Source: Adiantum capillus-veneris
Lineage: Eukaryota > Streptophyta > Polypodiopsida > Polypodiales > Pteridaceae
Length of the DNA: 60,000 nt
Assembly (NCBI GenBank): GCA_014529385.2
Contig: CM043960.1
Span: 71,622,910 to 71,682,909, forward strand
Reading direction: 5' to 3'
This document shows positions 31,967-44,964 of this stretch, in pieces. The notes under the pieces were generated by a model, which worked only from the letters and a program-made list of their open reading frames with translations, searched no databases and was not told the DNA's origin. Each line of letters begins with the position of its first letter. Position 1 is the first letter of the stretch. A program made the position numbers and the translations under genes.

Positions 31967-33182
31967 ACTGTGAGTGGGAGCTTGGTGTCATGGCAGTTAG
32001 CTACACAGGGAGTGTAGAGGCTACAAGCGGTCCTCTGTAGTTATCTTCGGCAAGATGGGAGCTTGAATATTTCTCCTTTTGCCAACATTGTCTCCAACAA
32101 TAGTGCAATTTCTCTGTTGTAAAGACTCATCTCTTGCACCAAAAGGGCACTCTTTGACAGTTTTTGTTCTGTCAGTACTATCACAAACTCGGCTACATCC
32201 TCTTTTAGAAAATTTTGCCATTGCTTCTCATTCTGCCTTTCCAGTTCCATAGCATGTACGATCATTAAGGTAAAATTTATACGAGGAGTCATCTAACCAC
32301 AAGTGTGTTTGACTTATTGAACTTTGGGAAGAGATGCCAGAATACATCCAGCTTTTTAAAGAACGTTGATCTAGGAGGATTATCAAAGAACCAACTGCTA
32401 ACATGGCAAGAGTTTTGTGAGAGCCATCTACTCAAGCATTTATTGGCTTGAGACACGCACTTATCCATGGCAGACTCCAATTTCCATCCTACACAAGAGG
32501 TCCACACACCTTTGCAACTTGACTTTATGCTAGTAAGAACAACTCTACATCCTGCCGTAGATAGTAGATGATGTTCGCATCCTCAGAGACTGCGGAAAAA
32601 AACATCATTGAGACATCTGGAAGCATCCTTTACTTATGTTTATCGTGCATGCATGCAAGAACACTGTTGAAGTCAACATTGGCTGCCAAGTCTCAGGATT
32701 CATTGAAGCGTAGAAACCGGTAGTGTGGAGGGTAGCGCTCAATGTGCGCTACCTCATCAATGGGTTGAAGGGTCTTCGGGTCAACAACTTGTATTTTAAC
32801 TACACACCAGTTAAGTTGGTCAAAACAAATGAACTTAAGACATTGAGACAAAGGACTTACATATTACAGTGCCGCGAAATAATACGACAACATGAACAAA
32901 AAGCTACAAAGCCACAAGAAGTTAAAGCTTCTTGCACACTCGAGTTTTGGGGAGAAGTAGGTTAGTACTTTTCTTGGGGTCCTGAGGAAGCCCATCCTCC
33001 ATCTACCTTTTCCTCCTCTTTCGTAGTTCTCCTGCAACAAACTCAAAAGTCTATTCCATGTCTGGGTCCAACTTCTTCTCTTCAGACTGTGCACCCTTAT
33101 CGGCACGGCTTGGCTCTCTAGTTGGAGCAATAACCTGACTCAATTTTTTACTAATATCAATACCTATGTTGGCAACAAGAAA

Positions 33183-33900
33183 TCAAGTTAGGTGCACAGG
33201 TATTTGATGGTGATCACACTGACAATGGATAATCATATCTCTGAGGACAACATGTAGATAATAACCAATATCACCTTGTGTGGTCGTAGAACCAGATGCC
33301 TCCTTCAAGATGTCTACATCTCCAAGCCCATCACTTTTTCCAATATCCATAGACTGACTACAACCCTCAAAGTTTTTGTATTTCCTCGCCCAGGCGTCCA
33401 GGTTGAAGGGCCCGTCCACATCATGCGTGAACGAGGTGGAACCCCCCTCGCCAGCCTCTGACTCAACTCAGACATAACATACAATTACTATACGTATCAA
33501 AAGTAGCATGATTCCTGTTTTATGAGGGAGACATGCCTTACGTATAGAGTCCTCATATGCATTCCCAAGCGCCCAACATCTTGCTACAGCAGGTATCTCC
33601 TAGCGACAGCTCGAGACAATGCACTCGGCCTCGGTCGCACATACAATGAAAAAGCAAAAAAGGTGGTACTTGTGGGCACATTGCAGATAGTAAACGCCGG
33701 CTGCAAGTTTGCTTGAAAGCAAGTGGCCACACGCAACACAAGATCCACCAATCAGGACAGTGTCAGCACCTAAGACAGACTTGGCAAGTGAGGTAGGCAC
33801 TAGAAGGGCCTTGTCCTCTTTCTTCAAGAAGTTGCATGCCTCCTCCATGAAGAAGGCATGTCTTCTCAGCTCACATATCACACGATCCATCTTCTCAACC
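33183..33900 (-). pseudogene. Coding relic with RING-like Cys/His spacing
   Basis: The minus-strand stretch 33890-33600 is open and includes FLKKEDKALLVPTSLAKSVL, GGSCVACGHLLSSK and YYLQCAHKYHLFCFF. The spacing C-x2-C ... C-x-H-x2-H-x2-C is that of a RING-H2-type zinc site, followed by further Cys residues. A second fragment (33419-33183) reads NLDAWARKYKNFEG. Stops and frame changes separate them. I cannot name the protein. It may be part of an unrecognised transposon or a decayed host gene. Confidence 0.4.
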
Positions 33901-33959
33901 GAAGCCTACACATAATGGAAACAAACCATCAATAATTTCAAGCACTTCCAAATACTCTT

Positions 33960-34520
33960 AACACGCCCTAGTGGTTTAACCACTGGGCTCTGAGCAGTTG
34001 CCAATGGTCTAAGCACTTGTAAGTGGTCCAACCACTTGTAATCGGTGGTAGCACTTGTAAGTCGTTTGAATCCTTGCAAGTGGTCTTAGCACTTGCAAGT
34101 GGTCTGAGCACCTACAAGTAGTCTGAGCACTTGTAAGTGATCTGAGCACTTGTAAGTGGTCTTAGCACCTACAAGTTTGAACCCTTGCAAGTGGTCTTAG
34201 CACCTGCAAGTATGAGCCCTTCCAAGTCTTCTTAGCACATGCAGGTAGTCTAAGCACTTGCAAGTGTTCTAAGAATATGCATGTATGTTGTCTAAGCTCC
34301 TACCAGTGGTCTAAGCACTTGTAAGTGGTCTTAGCACTTTTAGGTAGTCTAAGCCCTTGCAAGTAGCTAAGATAAGTGATCTAAGCACCTGTTAGTGGTA
34401 TGAGCACTTGCAAGTGGTCTAGGCATTTGTAAGTAATCTAAGAACATGCATGAGCTCCATACACCTGCAAGTGGTCTAAACAGTTGCGGGCAGTCTTAGC
34501 ACTTGTAAGTGCTTAGACCC
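33960..34520. repeat. Minisatellite, ~20-bp unit AAGTGGTCTAAGCACTTGCA
   Basis: Some twenty or more imperfect units follow one another, with AGCACTTGTAAGTGGTCT, AGCACCTACAAGTAGTCT and similar forms. It separates coding relics at 33.2-33.9 and 34.6-35.4 kb. No stable frame passes through it. Confidence 0.92.
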
Positions 34521-34602
34521 CTACTCTCAGCATAGCAGTTTTCTTGAGTCTTTGAAACTACATGTAGGGTGGACATGTCCTCCTTCATCTTTGTAGCATC
34601 AG

Positions 34603-35390
34603 TCAAGCCACCAGCCCTTGACAAGACCCTGCCAACACTCCTATCTCCACTTTTATCTTGACAATGACAGCTTCATTTTCTAGGGGAGATGTTTGTAACA
34701 TATGCATGTCGGATCTAAGTCTCTCCATCTCTGCTATAATTGGAGCACAAGCCCAGTAGCTCCCTTCGTTGCACAGTGACAAATCCCTCTTCTTTGCTAA
34801 GACCAATTTAGCAGAAGCGACCTTCTCCTCAGTAGTATGAACCTGTCCATCAAGATCTTCGGCAATTTTACGCATTCAATCTGTGTATAGGGGCTAGGAT
34901 GTAACCTCTCTTTTGTAGGGTGATTGGACATTATCGTGCCATAGGAGTCAATAGCCTACCCCATTTGTCCATGCAAGATGGACATGGAGAAGAACTTGTT
35001 CATCTTGCGATCCAAGCCTCCCCTTTGGGCCTTTACATTCTCCAGGACCATACCACCCATCACAACCCATGCAATCTTGTGACTTCTGGATTTAGCTTGA
35101 GCTGTTGCATAATTCTCATATGCAAATCTCCTAGCAAAGTTTATCCTTAAACAACTTAGTGCACTTTTTGATACAAAAGACGGCAAGCATCGTAGAGATG
35201 ATCCTGCACCATATGCAGGAAGGCCTTCGAGTTCTTCTTATCGGGAAACTTGAAGACGGTCAGCCATTGCTCAAGTGGAAAATCCTGGTCGATAAGGTCT
35301 TTGGGCAGCTTGTCCTCCAGGCTCAGGCCGTACTCAACATGCAGCTCAATAGATGAGTAGAAAAATCGGGAGAGCTTCGGTTACTCAGAT
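34603..35390 (-). pseudogene. Unassigned minus-strand coding relic
   Basis: Open fragments include LDGQVHTTEEKVASAKLVLA and IIAEMERLRSDMHMLQTSP (34875-34603). Upstream are DKLPKDLIDQDFPLEQWLTV and KAFLHMVQDHLYDACRL (about 35345-35160). Together with the relic at 33.2-33.9 kb these may be remains of one gene or element on the minus strand. Frames change several times. No domain is recognised. Confidence 0.35.
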
Positions 35391-36702
35391 GATGCTGGCA
35401 ATAAGAAAGAGAACAAGAAAACGTTAATACTCTAGGGGGCATGCATGCACCGACAGGGTAAGAATGTGTAAACAAAAGCCAATGGAGGAGACATATAATA
35501 AGCATTATATGTGCATGTAACAAACATGGAAGAAGAGCACAATACCTTTCTGAGCACCGGACTTTACAATCGGGGAAGCTATTTTCGTCAGGGAGGCTTC
35601 ACCTTGCTCTAGAGCAGTGAAGGGGTCTGCACGACAAAGCCGGCATCCTCAGATGGGTCTCTTGCTCCTCCTGGAGAGGGTGTTTCTCAAAGGGGTGGTA
35701 GCACTCATCTCTGTGCATGGAAACCGGTGAGACAGTGGAGGGACGAGTGAGCATGAAAGCGCTTGGCGAGAGGGAAGGTAGGAAGGGAGTAGCAAAGAAG
35801 GTATGACTCCCACGTCAAGGTCTTGAGGTTAGAAAGAGCAAGGCGACGTGATAGGTGGTTTAATGGGGGGCACGGCAAGTGGATTAATGGCAGGAGGACC
35901 ATAACTTCGTCTAATGATTACTCGCATGCATGCGGAAAAGGTACATACAGCAGAAAGAATAAATATCTCTCCCTTTTACAAATTTCTCTCCTTGGGGGGA
36001 AATTTCCCTTTTACAAAGTTGAAAAATACTAAAGTTCCGTTCTTTTCTTAGCTATTGGTGGTACCACCAAAAGGTGGAAAAAGTGGTACTGCCTATACAT
36101 GCTTTCACCCCCAAAAAAATGGAAAAAAAAATGCTTTTGTAACCCCTCTTAGGACTCATAAAAGGTATGATTACAATGGGTTTCATACTATCCGTTGCTA
36201 AAGATAGCTGTAGGTAAATAGGGGGTGTGGTTGATCCTAAGAGGTGAGATTACAATGAGTTTCAATGCATAGAGTGAAAAGCAGTTGATCTAATATATGA
36301 TGTTCACTCCTTAGGGAGTGGGGTACCTAAATTTCCAATGGCTGCTTTGCCTCCTCTATACATTGCCCACTTGCCGTTCCGTCTTGCTTCTTTGACTTGA
36401 GCTAGTTTTGTAAGTCTATTTTCAGTCGTAGTAAGTCAACTTATCTACTATCCATACCTATGTGCATTGGAGTGATTTTATCTACTTCATTACTGCTACC
36501 TTGTCAAATCTATCGAAGTTAGGATACCTTTGCTCCATAGCAATAAATTTCGAGCAGTATTGTGTACGTGGCTGCCCCGGATGCCCTACTGTTTTTAGTT
36601 AATAGCAAAGGGATTTTTATGGTCTTGCTCACTCTTATCTCTTGGAAGTTAAGTTTTAGTGTTAACTTTTTAACTTTTAAATCTCCACAATTTGGTGAGT
36701 GA

Positions 36703-36990
36703 TGATGAGCGCGCGGCGGTGTGTGCAAGTGAAAGAGCACGCGAGGAAGTGCAGTGTGTGTACAGAGAAGGGAGGCGAAGGGCAGTAGTAGAGAAAGCGC
36801 TAGCAGAAGAGAAGAGGGCACGCTATCTTGCAAGGAATAAGTGAGTGAGTTGAATAAAACTCACTTACCCTTTATTATTTGTATAGGACCAATTTATAAG
36901 TTAGTGGCCAAGTTCAATGTGAACTTGGCCAAAGGTTAGTACCTTTAAAATATACATTAAAAGGGGGCCATTTGGGCCTTTAACCCAACA
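36703..36990 (-). repeat. 3' LTR of the complete Copia element (288 bp)
   Basis: On the plus strand it runs TGATGAGCGCGCGG to CCCAACA. It differs from the 5' LTR by about seven substitutions and an 8-bp indel (GGAATAAG-type insertion near 36833). Confidence 0.95.
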
Positions 36991-37025
36991 ACCTCCCACT
37001 TAAAGGCATAAATGGCGCCTTTAAG

Positions 37026-40000
37026 CTACGTGACTCCCACCATCTCTATGCATAGATGATGTTGTGCTTTGGGTAAGCACTTAGTGAGAGCATCGGCTGG
37101 ATTTTGTGATGTATGGACCTTAACCAATCTAATAAGGCCATCCTCAAGCACTTCACATATGAAGTGATACCGCACATCAATATGCTTTGTGCGTGCATGA
37201 AACATGGCGTTCTTTGCCAGACATATGGCACTGTGGCTATCACAACCAAGCATAGGTGCCTTGGCAGGCAAACCAAACTCACTGCATAGGCGTGCTAACC
37301 AAATAGCTTCTTTGGAAGCCTCAGTGGCTGAAATATATTCAGCCTTTGTCGTAGACAATGCAACAATCTTTTGCAATCTAGAACACCATGAAACAGCACC
37401 TCCCGCAAGAGTAAATACATAGCCACTTGTGGATTTCCGTGTATCCACATCACCAGCATGTCAGAGTCACAAAATCCCTTCAACTCCATTGGTCCTTTAC
37501 CATAGCAGAGGCATTTGTTTTTAGTCCCTTTCAAGTACCTTATAATGGACTTCACTGCATCCCAATGCAACCTTCCTGGATTAGCCATAAACCGGCTCAC
37601 AACTCCCACTGCATGGGCTATGTCAAGCCTAGTAGCAACCATAGCACACATAAGTGAACCACAAGCTGAAGCATAAGGCACACTTTGCATGTCATTGGAT
37701 TCTTCCTTTGACTTGGGACAATCATCCTTGGAGATTTTAACATATGGCTGTAATGGCACACCAAGAGGCTTTGCTTCAGCCATGTTAAATCTGTCCAGTA
37801 CCTTTTCAATGTACTTTTCTTGCGACAAATACAATAGACGCTTGTCTCTTTGCCGTGTAACACGTACTCCAAGTATATGTCCAGCTGCCCCAAGATCTTT
37901 CATTGAAAACGTAGATTTCAGCTGCCCTTTAAGAGCATCAACAGTGCTTCTTTTCTTTGCAGCTGTCAACATATCGTCTACATAGAGCACAAGAATGATA
38001 GGGCTGCCATCCTCATCACGTTTGGTATACAAACAATGGTCTGCATGGCTTCTTTTGTAACCATGTTTAAGCATGAAGCGATCAAACTTCTTGTACCACT
38101 GTCTACATGATTGTTTCAACCCATACAAGCTTCTATTGAGCGTACATACCAAATGTTCCTTGCCAGGGATAACAAAACCCTCGGGTTGCTTCATGTAAAG
38201 CTCTTCTTTCACATCACCATGAAAGAAAGCGGTATGTACATCCATTTGGTCCATTTCCAAATCAAGAGCAGCCACAATGGCAAACAATACACACAAAGTG
38301 GTCATCTTCACAACAGGAGAGAACACTTCCTGAAAGTCTATGCCCTTGGTTTGGACATATCCCTTTGCAACAAGCCTTGCCTTATACTTGGGTTTTGCAT
38401 CAACATTCTTGATTTTATACACCCATTTGTTAGCAATAGCCTTCCTTCCTTTGGGCAATTCAACCAAATCCCAAGTATGATTAGCATGCAAAGCTTTAAT
38501 CTCTTCCTGCATAGCAAGCTCCCACTTGTCGCTGTGCTCACATGTCTTTGCCTCTTTATACGTAAGAGGCTCTCCCTCATCTGTCAACATAATGTAATGC
38601 AAAGAGGGGTCATATCGACTCACAGGCCATCTTTGACGAGTAGACCGCCTCACCCAATGATCCACATTATCCGGCAATGGGTTTACATCAGGTGGCACGA
38701 AAAAATCATCAACAATGGGCTGTTGTACATCATTTTCAGCACCATTTTCATCATTGTTTCTTGGCTGAAAATGCCCTTTAGGAGCCTCAATTTACTGTCC
38801 AACATCATCTGGCTCAAACACCACTGGATCATCTACATTTTCAGCCATTTGTGGTGCATCCTGAGGGTCAAAAATAGGCCTAACAGGTGGCTGGTCATGC
38901 TGAAATTTCACCCTTTTATGGTCATGCTTTGAGGCACAATTGTTTTGAAGCAACCTTGCCTCATTAAAAACAACATCCCGGCTGCGAACAACCCTTTTGA
39001 GCTGAGGTAATCGAATCCTGTAACCCATTTTGCCTTCTTCACCATATCCCATGAAGAGGCCTTTAATGGACTTCGCATCTAGTTTACTCCTCAACTCGGG
39101 TCTGACATGCACAAAAGCCTCGCAACCAAAAATGCGTAAGTGATCATATGAAGCAGGCTTGCCAAACCAAACCTCTTCAAGGATGTCACCTTTCAAAGAC
39201 ATGTGAGGGGATCGATTGCATATATGCACTGCAGTTTTCAAAGCTTCTCCCTAAAATCCATGAGAGAGATTAGTTGTGGACAGCATGCATCTCACCCTCT
39301 CACAAAGTGTCCTATTGAATCTTTCAGCCACACCATTAGAAGAGGGGCTGTATGGCACAGTAAGCTCCCTCTTAATGCCCAAATTTTCACAAAACTTGTT
39401 AAATTCAGCACTTGTGTACTCCCCCCCATTGTCTGTACGCAAGCATTTTAGCTTTCTACTTGTTTGGGTGGTCACAAATGCATGAAATCTCTTAAACGCA
39501 GCAAAGGCTTCATCCTTAGACTTAAGCAAATAAACCCAAATTTTCCTAAAATGATCATCAACAAAGGAGACAAAATAACATGCACCACCCATAGACTTAG
39601 TAGGCATGCTACATACATCAGAATATACAAGATCAAGCACACAAGATTTACGAGACACCAGAGTAATAAGAACGCTTTACTTACTTTCTATATTAGCATT
39701 CATTACAGAAGTCAAGCTTTGTGCTTTTAGCATCAAGCTTGTTCAAAGTACAAAGCTTAGAAAAGCCCTTTTGGCTCATATGGCCAAGCCTCTTGTGCCA
39801 CAACTCCATGTGAGAGTTAATTTCAGCCAATGCAATAAACTTGCCCAACACGGCCTTTCCATGCATGCAGTAAAGTGTCCCTTTCTTTGTGCCCTTTACA
39901 ATCAGCCTTGAGCCTTTAGTCATTTTCCATGACCCTCTCTCAAACAAGATGTTGTAACCATGCATATCCATCTGACCAACAGAAAGCAGACTCTTCTTGA

Positions 40001-41237
40001 TTCCCGGCACATATCAAACATCATGCAAGACAAGCTCATTTGTGCCATCTATGGAGAGATGCACAGTGCCAATACCCTCAATGGAACATGCATGATTGTT
40101 TCAAAGGTATACATGGCCACGCTTGCCTACATCAAAAGTAGAGAAACACTCCTTGATAGGAGTCACATGAAATGAAGCACCGGAATCAGCAATCCAAGTC
40201 TGGGACAATGCATCATTGCCAGTCAACAAAACATCAATAAGATCACTCTTGGTGATCTGCATGTCCTGTGAATGAACATTTAGAGAGGCATCAAAGTCAT
40301 AAGCATCATCATCTGACAAAGTGGCACACAAGATGTCCTCTACATCTGACAGCTCCTCAATCACAACACTAGAAGCCACATTGGCATTCTCTTTGTCCTT
40401 TGAGCTATCCTGTGCATCTGCCTTGACTTCCTTCTTCTCTTTCTTTTTGTCTCCGCCATTCTTTTTCCTTTCTAACTCAGCTTTATAGTACCTACAATCG
40501 GGTTTCTTGTGACCTTTCCTGCCACATTGATAGCAAGTCACATCACCCTTGCCTTTGCTTGCATTTCCCCTTTCTTTACTCTTACTCTTACTCCTTTGTG
40601 CATAAGCATTCTTCTTTTCTGTCCTGCCTCTAACCATGTTGGCAGAGCTGCCTCCCTCTCCACTTGCTTTCCTCCTGATTTCTTCATTCAAGATAGAACC
40701 CCTAACACCATCAAAGGTCAAACCGGGGTTATTGGACAACGAAACCACCAAAGTTTCCCATGACTCATGTAAGGTCATAAGCAAGAAGATAGCTTTCAGC
40801 TTATCATCAAAAGGAGGCAAGCCAGAATCCTGTAACTGCGACAAAGTACCTGCGAACAATGACAAGTGCTCTGCCGCGCTCTTGGACTCATCTAGTTGCA
40901 TGCCAACAAGTTTTCGCATCAAGTGCACCTGGTTGACATGCGTTGTATTTTCATACATTCCCTTTAACTTCTCCCACACATCAAAAGCAGTCGTGAGACC
41001 TTTCACATCAATGACGGTCTCATCTGTCATGGCCATTTTAATATATGTAACTTCTTTTCTGTTCATGCTAACCCATGCTTCATCTATCATATTCTGTGGC
41101 TTCACCTGTTCAAGTGCCCCTTCGCAATCCTTAAGAAATAGGATTCCTTGAATCCTGTCTTTCCAAAGATCAAAACCTGTACCATCGAACCTTCTAATCT
41201 CGAAGAGGTTCTTCACATCCGAAGAAGATGAGGCCAT
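37026..41237 (-). pseudogene. Copia gag-pol, interrupted
   Basis: From ATG 41237 the ORF gives gag (NLFEIRRFDGTGFDLWKDRI), the zinc knuckle CYQCGRKGHKKPDC and the protease DSGASFHVT up to TGA 40103-40101. The same frame continues with a second TGA (DV-stop-YVPG, about 40015) and the GAG-pre-integrase ELWHKRLGHMSQKG to about 39693. After a frame change come integrase (YSDVC, RTDNGGEY, NGVAERFNRT; 39658-39251), a TAG at 39253-39251, a TAA at 38794-38792, RT with YKARLVAKGY, DVHTAFFHGD and YVDDML (38698-37460), then a one-base deletion near 37460 and RNase H (STTKAEYISATEAS, HIDVRYHFI) to the stop at 37026. Many start sites given by simple ORF calling are internal; the true start is 41237. Confidence 0.93.
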
Positions 41238-41977
41238 AGTTGCACGAAATAAGAGGGATAATACACTGAATTTTTGGGCAAAATGCGCAAAAATCGGAGT
41301 ATAGCCTCACAGAGATGTGCACTACAGCTCCAAATGTTCACAGGAGCAATTTGGGGCAAAATAGGACGATTTGGGCACAAAATTCAATTTCTGAAAATTA
41401 TGCGCAGGAAATTTCAGCGAGCAAATTTGTGCTCAAAAACAACAAATTTAGTTGTTTTTAGCCTCAGAAGACATACAGAAGGCTAATACACAGCCTTTAG
41501 AAGCGTGTAAGCACAAAATCCCTAATTTGTAGCTCAAAATTGCATGAAATTGAGCCACAAATAGTCATACATCGACAAAATTAGTCAAATGTGCGTAGAT
41601 TGAATCAATTTGCACTTTCCCGAATGTAATCGTACCATAAAAACACTTGCAAAAACTTGCCTAAATCTGAAATTTGCTTAAAACACATGTTTTAGGGCTT
41701 GTTTTTCAGCAATTTCAAGGTTTTCGGGTAGCGGGAACTTAGCAAAAGTATTCCCACACCTTACTACATCATTTACAAAACCTGTATTTTGTTGTCATAA
41801 CCTGTAATTTCCTGTTTTTGACTTAATTTCAGCTTGTTTTAGGTCAATTTTGGTTGCCGAGAGCTCTCTAGTGTCCGGGGACGAGTCCTTTGGCGACGAA
41901 ATTGCAAAATCTCGCGTGAAAGTTGACCTTCTTGGCTGAAATTCAGCGTTTGCAGGTTTGGGGGCAAACCCTAATCG

Positions 41978-41990
41978 GGCTCTGATACCA
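41978..41990 (-). other. Primer-binding site of the complete Copia element
   Basis: On the plus strand GGCTCTGATACCA, i.e. TGGTATCAGAGCC in sense, two bases from the end of the 5' LTR. It is the initiator tRNA-Met type. Confidence 0.92.
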
Positions 41991-41992
41991 GT

Positions 41993-42272
41993 TGATGAGC
42001 GCGCGGCGGTGTGTGCAAGTGAAAGAGCACGCGAGGAAGTGCAGAGTGTATGTAGAGAAGGGAGGCGAAGGGCAGCAGTAGAGAAAGCGCTAGCAGAAGA
42101 GGAGAGGGCACGCTATCTTGCAGTGAGTGAGTTGAATAAAACTCACTTACCCTTTGTTATTTGTATAGGACCAATTTATAAGTTAGTGGCCAAGTTCAAT
42201 GTGAACTTGGCCAAAGGTTAGTACCTTTAAAATATACATTAAAAGGGGGCCATTTGGGCCTTTAACCCAACA
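41993..42272 (-). repeat. 5' LTR of the complete Copia element (280 bp)
   Basis: In sense it starts TGTTGGGTTAAAGGCCC at 42272 and ends CGCTCATCA at 41993. It is bordered by the primer-binding site inside and AGTGA outside. Confidence 0.95.
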
Positions 42273-42571
42273 AGTGAAAGTTGAAAGTTGAATCTATTTG
42301 TGAATTTATGTGTTGTCATACAATTCATGACACATATATCATACCTAGCGTATGCCTAGGGCAATGAAAGAAAATTAAAAAACAAGTTCTTTTGCTTAGG
42401 ATCCTCAAAAAAGACATCTAGTACATGTATTTTAACATATTATACGTCTCGTCCCGTATCTAGCTACTATGAGAGCAGGAGGTAAGGACAACTACAAAAG
42501 TTCTTCTTCTTTCCATTCGGTTGCTAGAGAGAGATGGAGGCGTACGTTCCGGGGGGAGTCGGGGAGAGAGA

Positions 42572-44929
42572 TGATGAAATGAAATGAAATGATATATTAA
42601 CGTCTTCAAAAGGCCAAAATACCAAGCTGTAACAACATAGTGAATCTGATACCATGTCCGGAGTCAAAAAAGAACTGAAACAAAAATACAAGTACTACAA
42701 GCTGGGACTGTATGGATGTGCCAGCTAATACAAAAGGTGCCCAGTACAATGTGTAGTACAATGAGAGAGGGGGGGGGGGGGGGGGGATATGGTAGAGATC
42801 CATCCTCATCCGCGCTCTAGACGTTGAGAAAGTATGGCTCGAATCCTCTGCTATAGTCTCCGTCGATACTATGTAGCTCCTCTCCTCAATCGCGGTCGTT
42901 AGATCTCCCTAGCTCCAACGCTCAGTCTATGAGAATGCCAGTAGTGGTAGTATTGAGTGCGGGCAGAGCTTTGCAATGGTGGCTGCTCCTCTAGGTGTCC
43001 AATATCTAGTGTAAAGAAATCTGTAATCTTCTTTGGGATTGTCTCTCTCCAGCTCTTCTCAGTAAAGTGTCTCTATGCCTGTGTAACTCAAGTAGATACA
43101 GTCCAAGACATCTCTAATCTTCATAACTCATGACCCTAGATAGAGGCCCAAAACCTCAATGAATAGACAATGAAAACGGCCTCGTATCTCATAGTACATT
43201 GTGCAATGACATATGTAATGTAACTCTGTCTCTGGCTCTAGATGACATACGCGGCATATCCTACTATCTGTTGGTATCCCTTTGAATCTGCCAGTCTCAA
43301 TCTCGAGCTAATGTGAGGATGTGTGTATCTGGCCAATGGCACAACGCAAACCATGAGAAAGATGTGTGTCCATATAGCTAGGTCGAATCACAAACCCATC
43401 CCCTGTGAGGTGGAGAAGATGCTCTCTTTAGAAAGCCATCTTCGTGCCCAACTCTTGTACGGGCTCTATCCATGTCCTCCTCGTGTCCAGCTAGATCAGA
43501 TCCTGACGAATGAGTCTAGTAATCTCCACTCGTGTCAGAGACATCAAGGGTGACTGTAGGGAGTACTGAAAAGGAGGCAGCTTGTCCATGGTGAAGCCAT
43601 GTGTCTGAAACCATGATGTCATTTGTGCATATCAACATGATGTATCCCCCTGTAGAGCCAACTATCTGGAGAACTCTAGGGCCAACCTGGCATATCTATC
43701 TCTGGTAGTATCCCAAAGGCTATGTACAAGGGAGACTGATCAGGTAAGCGCCTCAATCTCCATAAGGGGGGCAGCTAACTCCGCTCGAATGATATCATGC
43801 GGTATGGAGGCCTTGGCTCTAATCAGCCGAGAGATCATAGATACCAAGGGCCTCTCCATACGTCTCCAACCATCCTGGACTACAGAAGGTCCCCAAACCT
43901 GCACCCCATATAGCATAGTAGAGGCAACCAAAGTATCAAAGAGACAAAATTTTGTCCTAGGTTCCTGGAACTGAACCTACGAGCAGATTCTCTCCAATCC
44001 TCCCAAAGCCGCATAAGCTCTAGTCAGTCTAGCCTTTGTTGCTCTTCTCAAAGGAAATCTCGGCCCAGTAAAGACTACCCCCAGGTAAGTGTATGCATCT
44101 GTATAATCCACAATCTCCTGACCATATGTGAAAGTAGGTGCTGATCTCCTGATCCACTGTGGTGTGGTGTTAAACACCATAACCTTGGTTTTACCAAGAT
44201 TTACACACAATCCACTATCCTCTGCAAAACTGTGTAGTGCATCCAAATGTCGTTGCATACCCTCTGGTAAGTCAGATATCAACACAATCAGCCCTGTTTC
44301 ACCCCAATAGTAGAGAACTAAATCGGATACCCCTTCCGGAGTGTGTACATGTCCCATCACTCATCTGTACAAAGCCATAATCCCCCAAATCAACTCTGTG
44401 GGCACTCCCATCTCCTGTAGTCTGCGCATCACAATCGAGCTCTCGGTACCATGTCAAATGCTTTTTGGAAATCCACAAAGCTACAATAAATCCGTCTTCC
44501 ATCTGACTTGCCCTCCTCAATGATGGCTCTGAGTGTCAGAATATGATCAAGAGTGGAGAAACCCCTCCTGAAACCGGCCTGACCCTTTGCTCATACACCC
44601 TCACCCTCTGCCCAACCAATGGATGGCATTCAACCGTGCCAATGTGTCCAACCATAATAGTGCGGTAGTTCCCAGGCTCTTTAGGATCACCTGTCTTGAA
44701 GATAGGTAGACAACCTCCCAAGTCTCAAGTAACCCCTCACACATGGAACAATTGAACAACACTACAAGAACCTCCATCAACATGTCCCTAGCATGTATAA
44801 AATGCTCCGAAACTAGACCGTCATAATCATATGCCCTCCCGGTCCTCATCTTGTCAATGGCCATCAGTAGCATCCCAGTGGTAAAGAAGGTGCTCGTAGA
44901 TGGGCATGGCTCTGTAGGGTCTGGAAGGG

Positions 44930-44931
<2 letters not shown>
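42572..44931 (-). mobile_element. 5'-truncated LINE copy a, decayed
   Basis: It is the same family as the LINE at 19.5 kb. It has the 3' tail ATGAAATGAAATGAAATG at 42572, the 3' UTR with a poly-G run at 42769-42786, and ORF2 RT/C-terminal relics: MRTGRAYDYDGLVSEHF (44850), GSAHRVDLGDYGF, SGLCVNLGKTKVMVFNTTPQ (44200) and PLVSMISRLIRAKASIP (43860). A deletion joins SDLV directly to IVLISD near 44300 and removes the YADD segment. The 5' end abuts a GA tract at 44932. Confidence 0.9.

Positions 44932-44960
<29 letters not shown>
44932..44960. repeat. (GA)n tract between LINE copies a and b
   Basis: 29 bp of GA. It forms the TC tail of copy b and the 5' junction of copy a. Confidence 0.93.

Positions 44961-44964
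<4 letters not shown>

Larger units (their letters stand above)
36698..42277 (-). mobile_element. Complete Copia retrotransposon, 5.57 kb, with target duplications
   Basis: Target duplications AGTGA flank it at 36698-36702 and 42273-42277. LTRs are 36703-36990 (3') and 41993-42272 (5'). The primer-binding site is at 41978-41990 and the polypurine tract lies at about 36991-37002. Gag, protease, integrase, RT and RNase H are all present in Copia order but broken by several stops and one frameshift. It sits in the same orientation as the host gene, inside its last intron. Confidence 0.96.

Noticed and set aside
33960-34520. CRISPR-like array
   Set aside because: Units are contiguous and imperfect with no unique spacers, and the DNA is eukaryotic; it is a minisatellite.
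38111-38932. 273-codon plus-strand ORF
   Set aside because: It is antisense to the Copia RT/integrase frame, has no domain, and is explained as a shadow.
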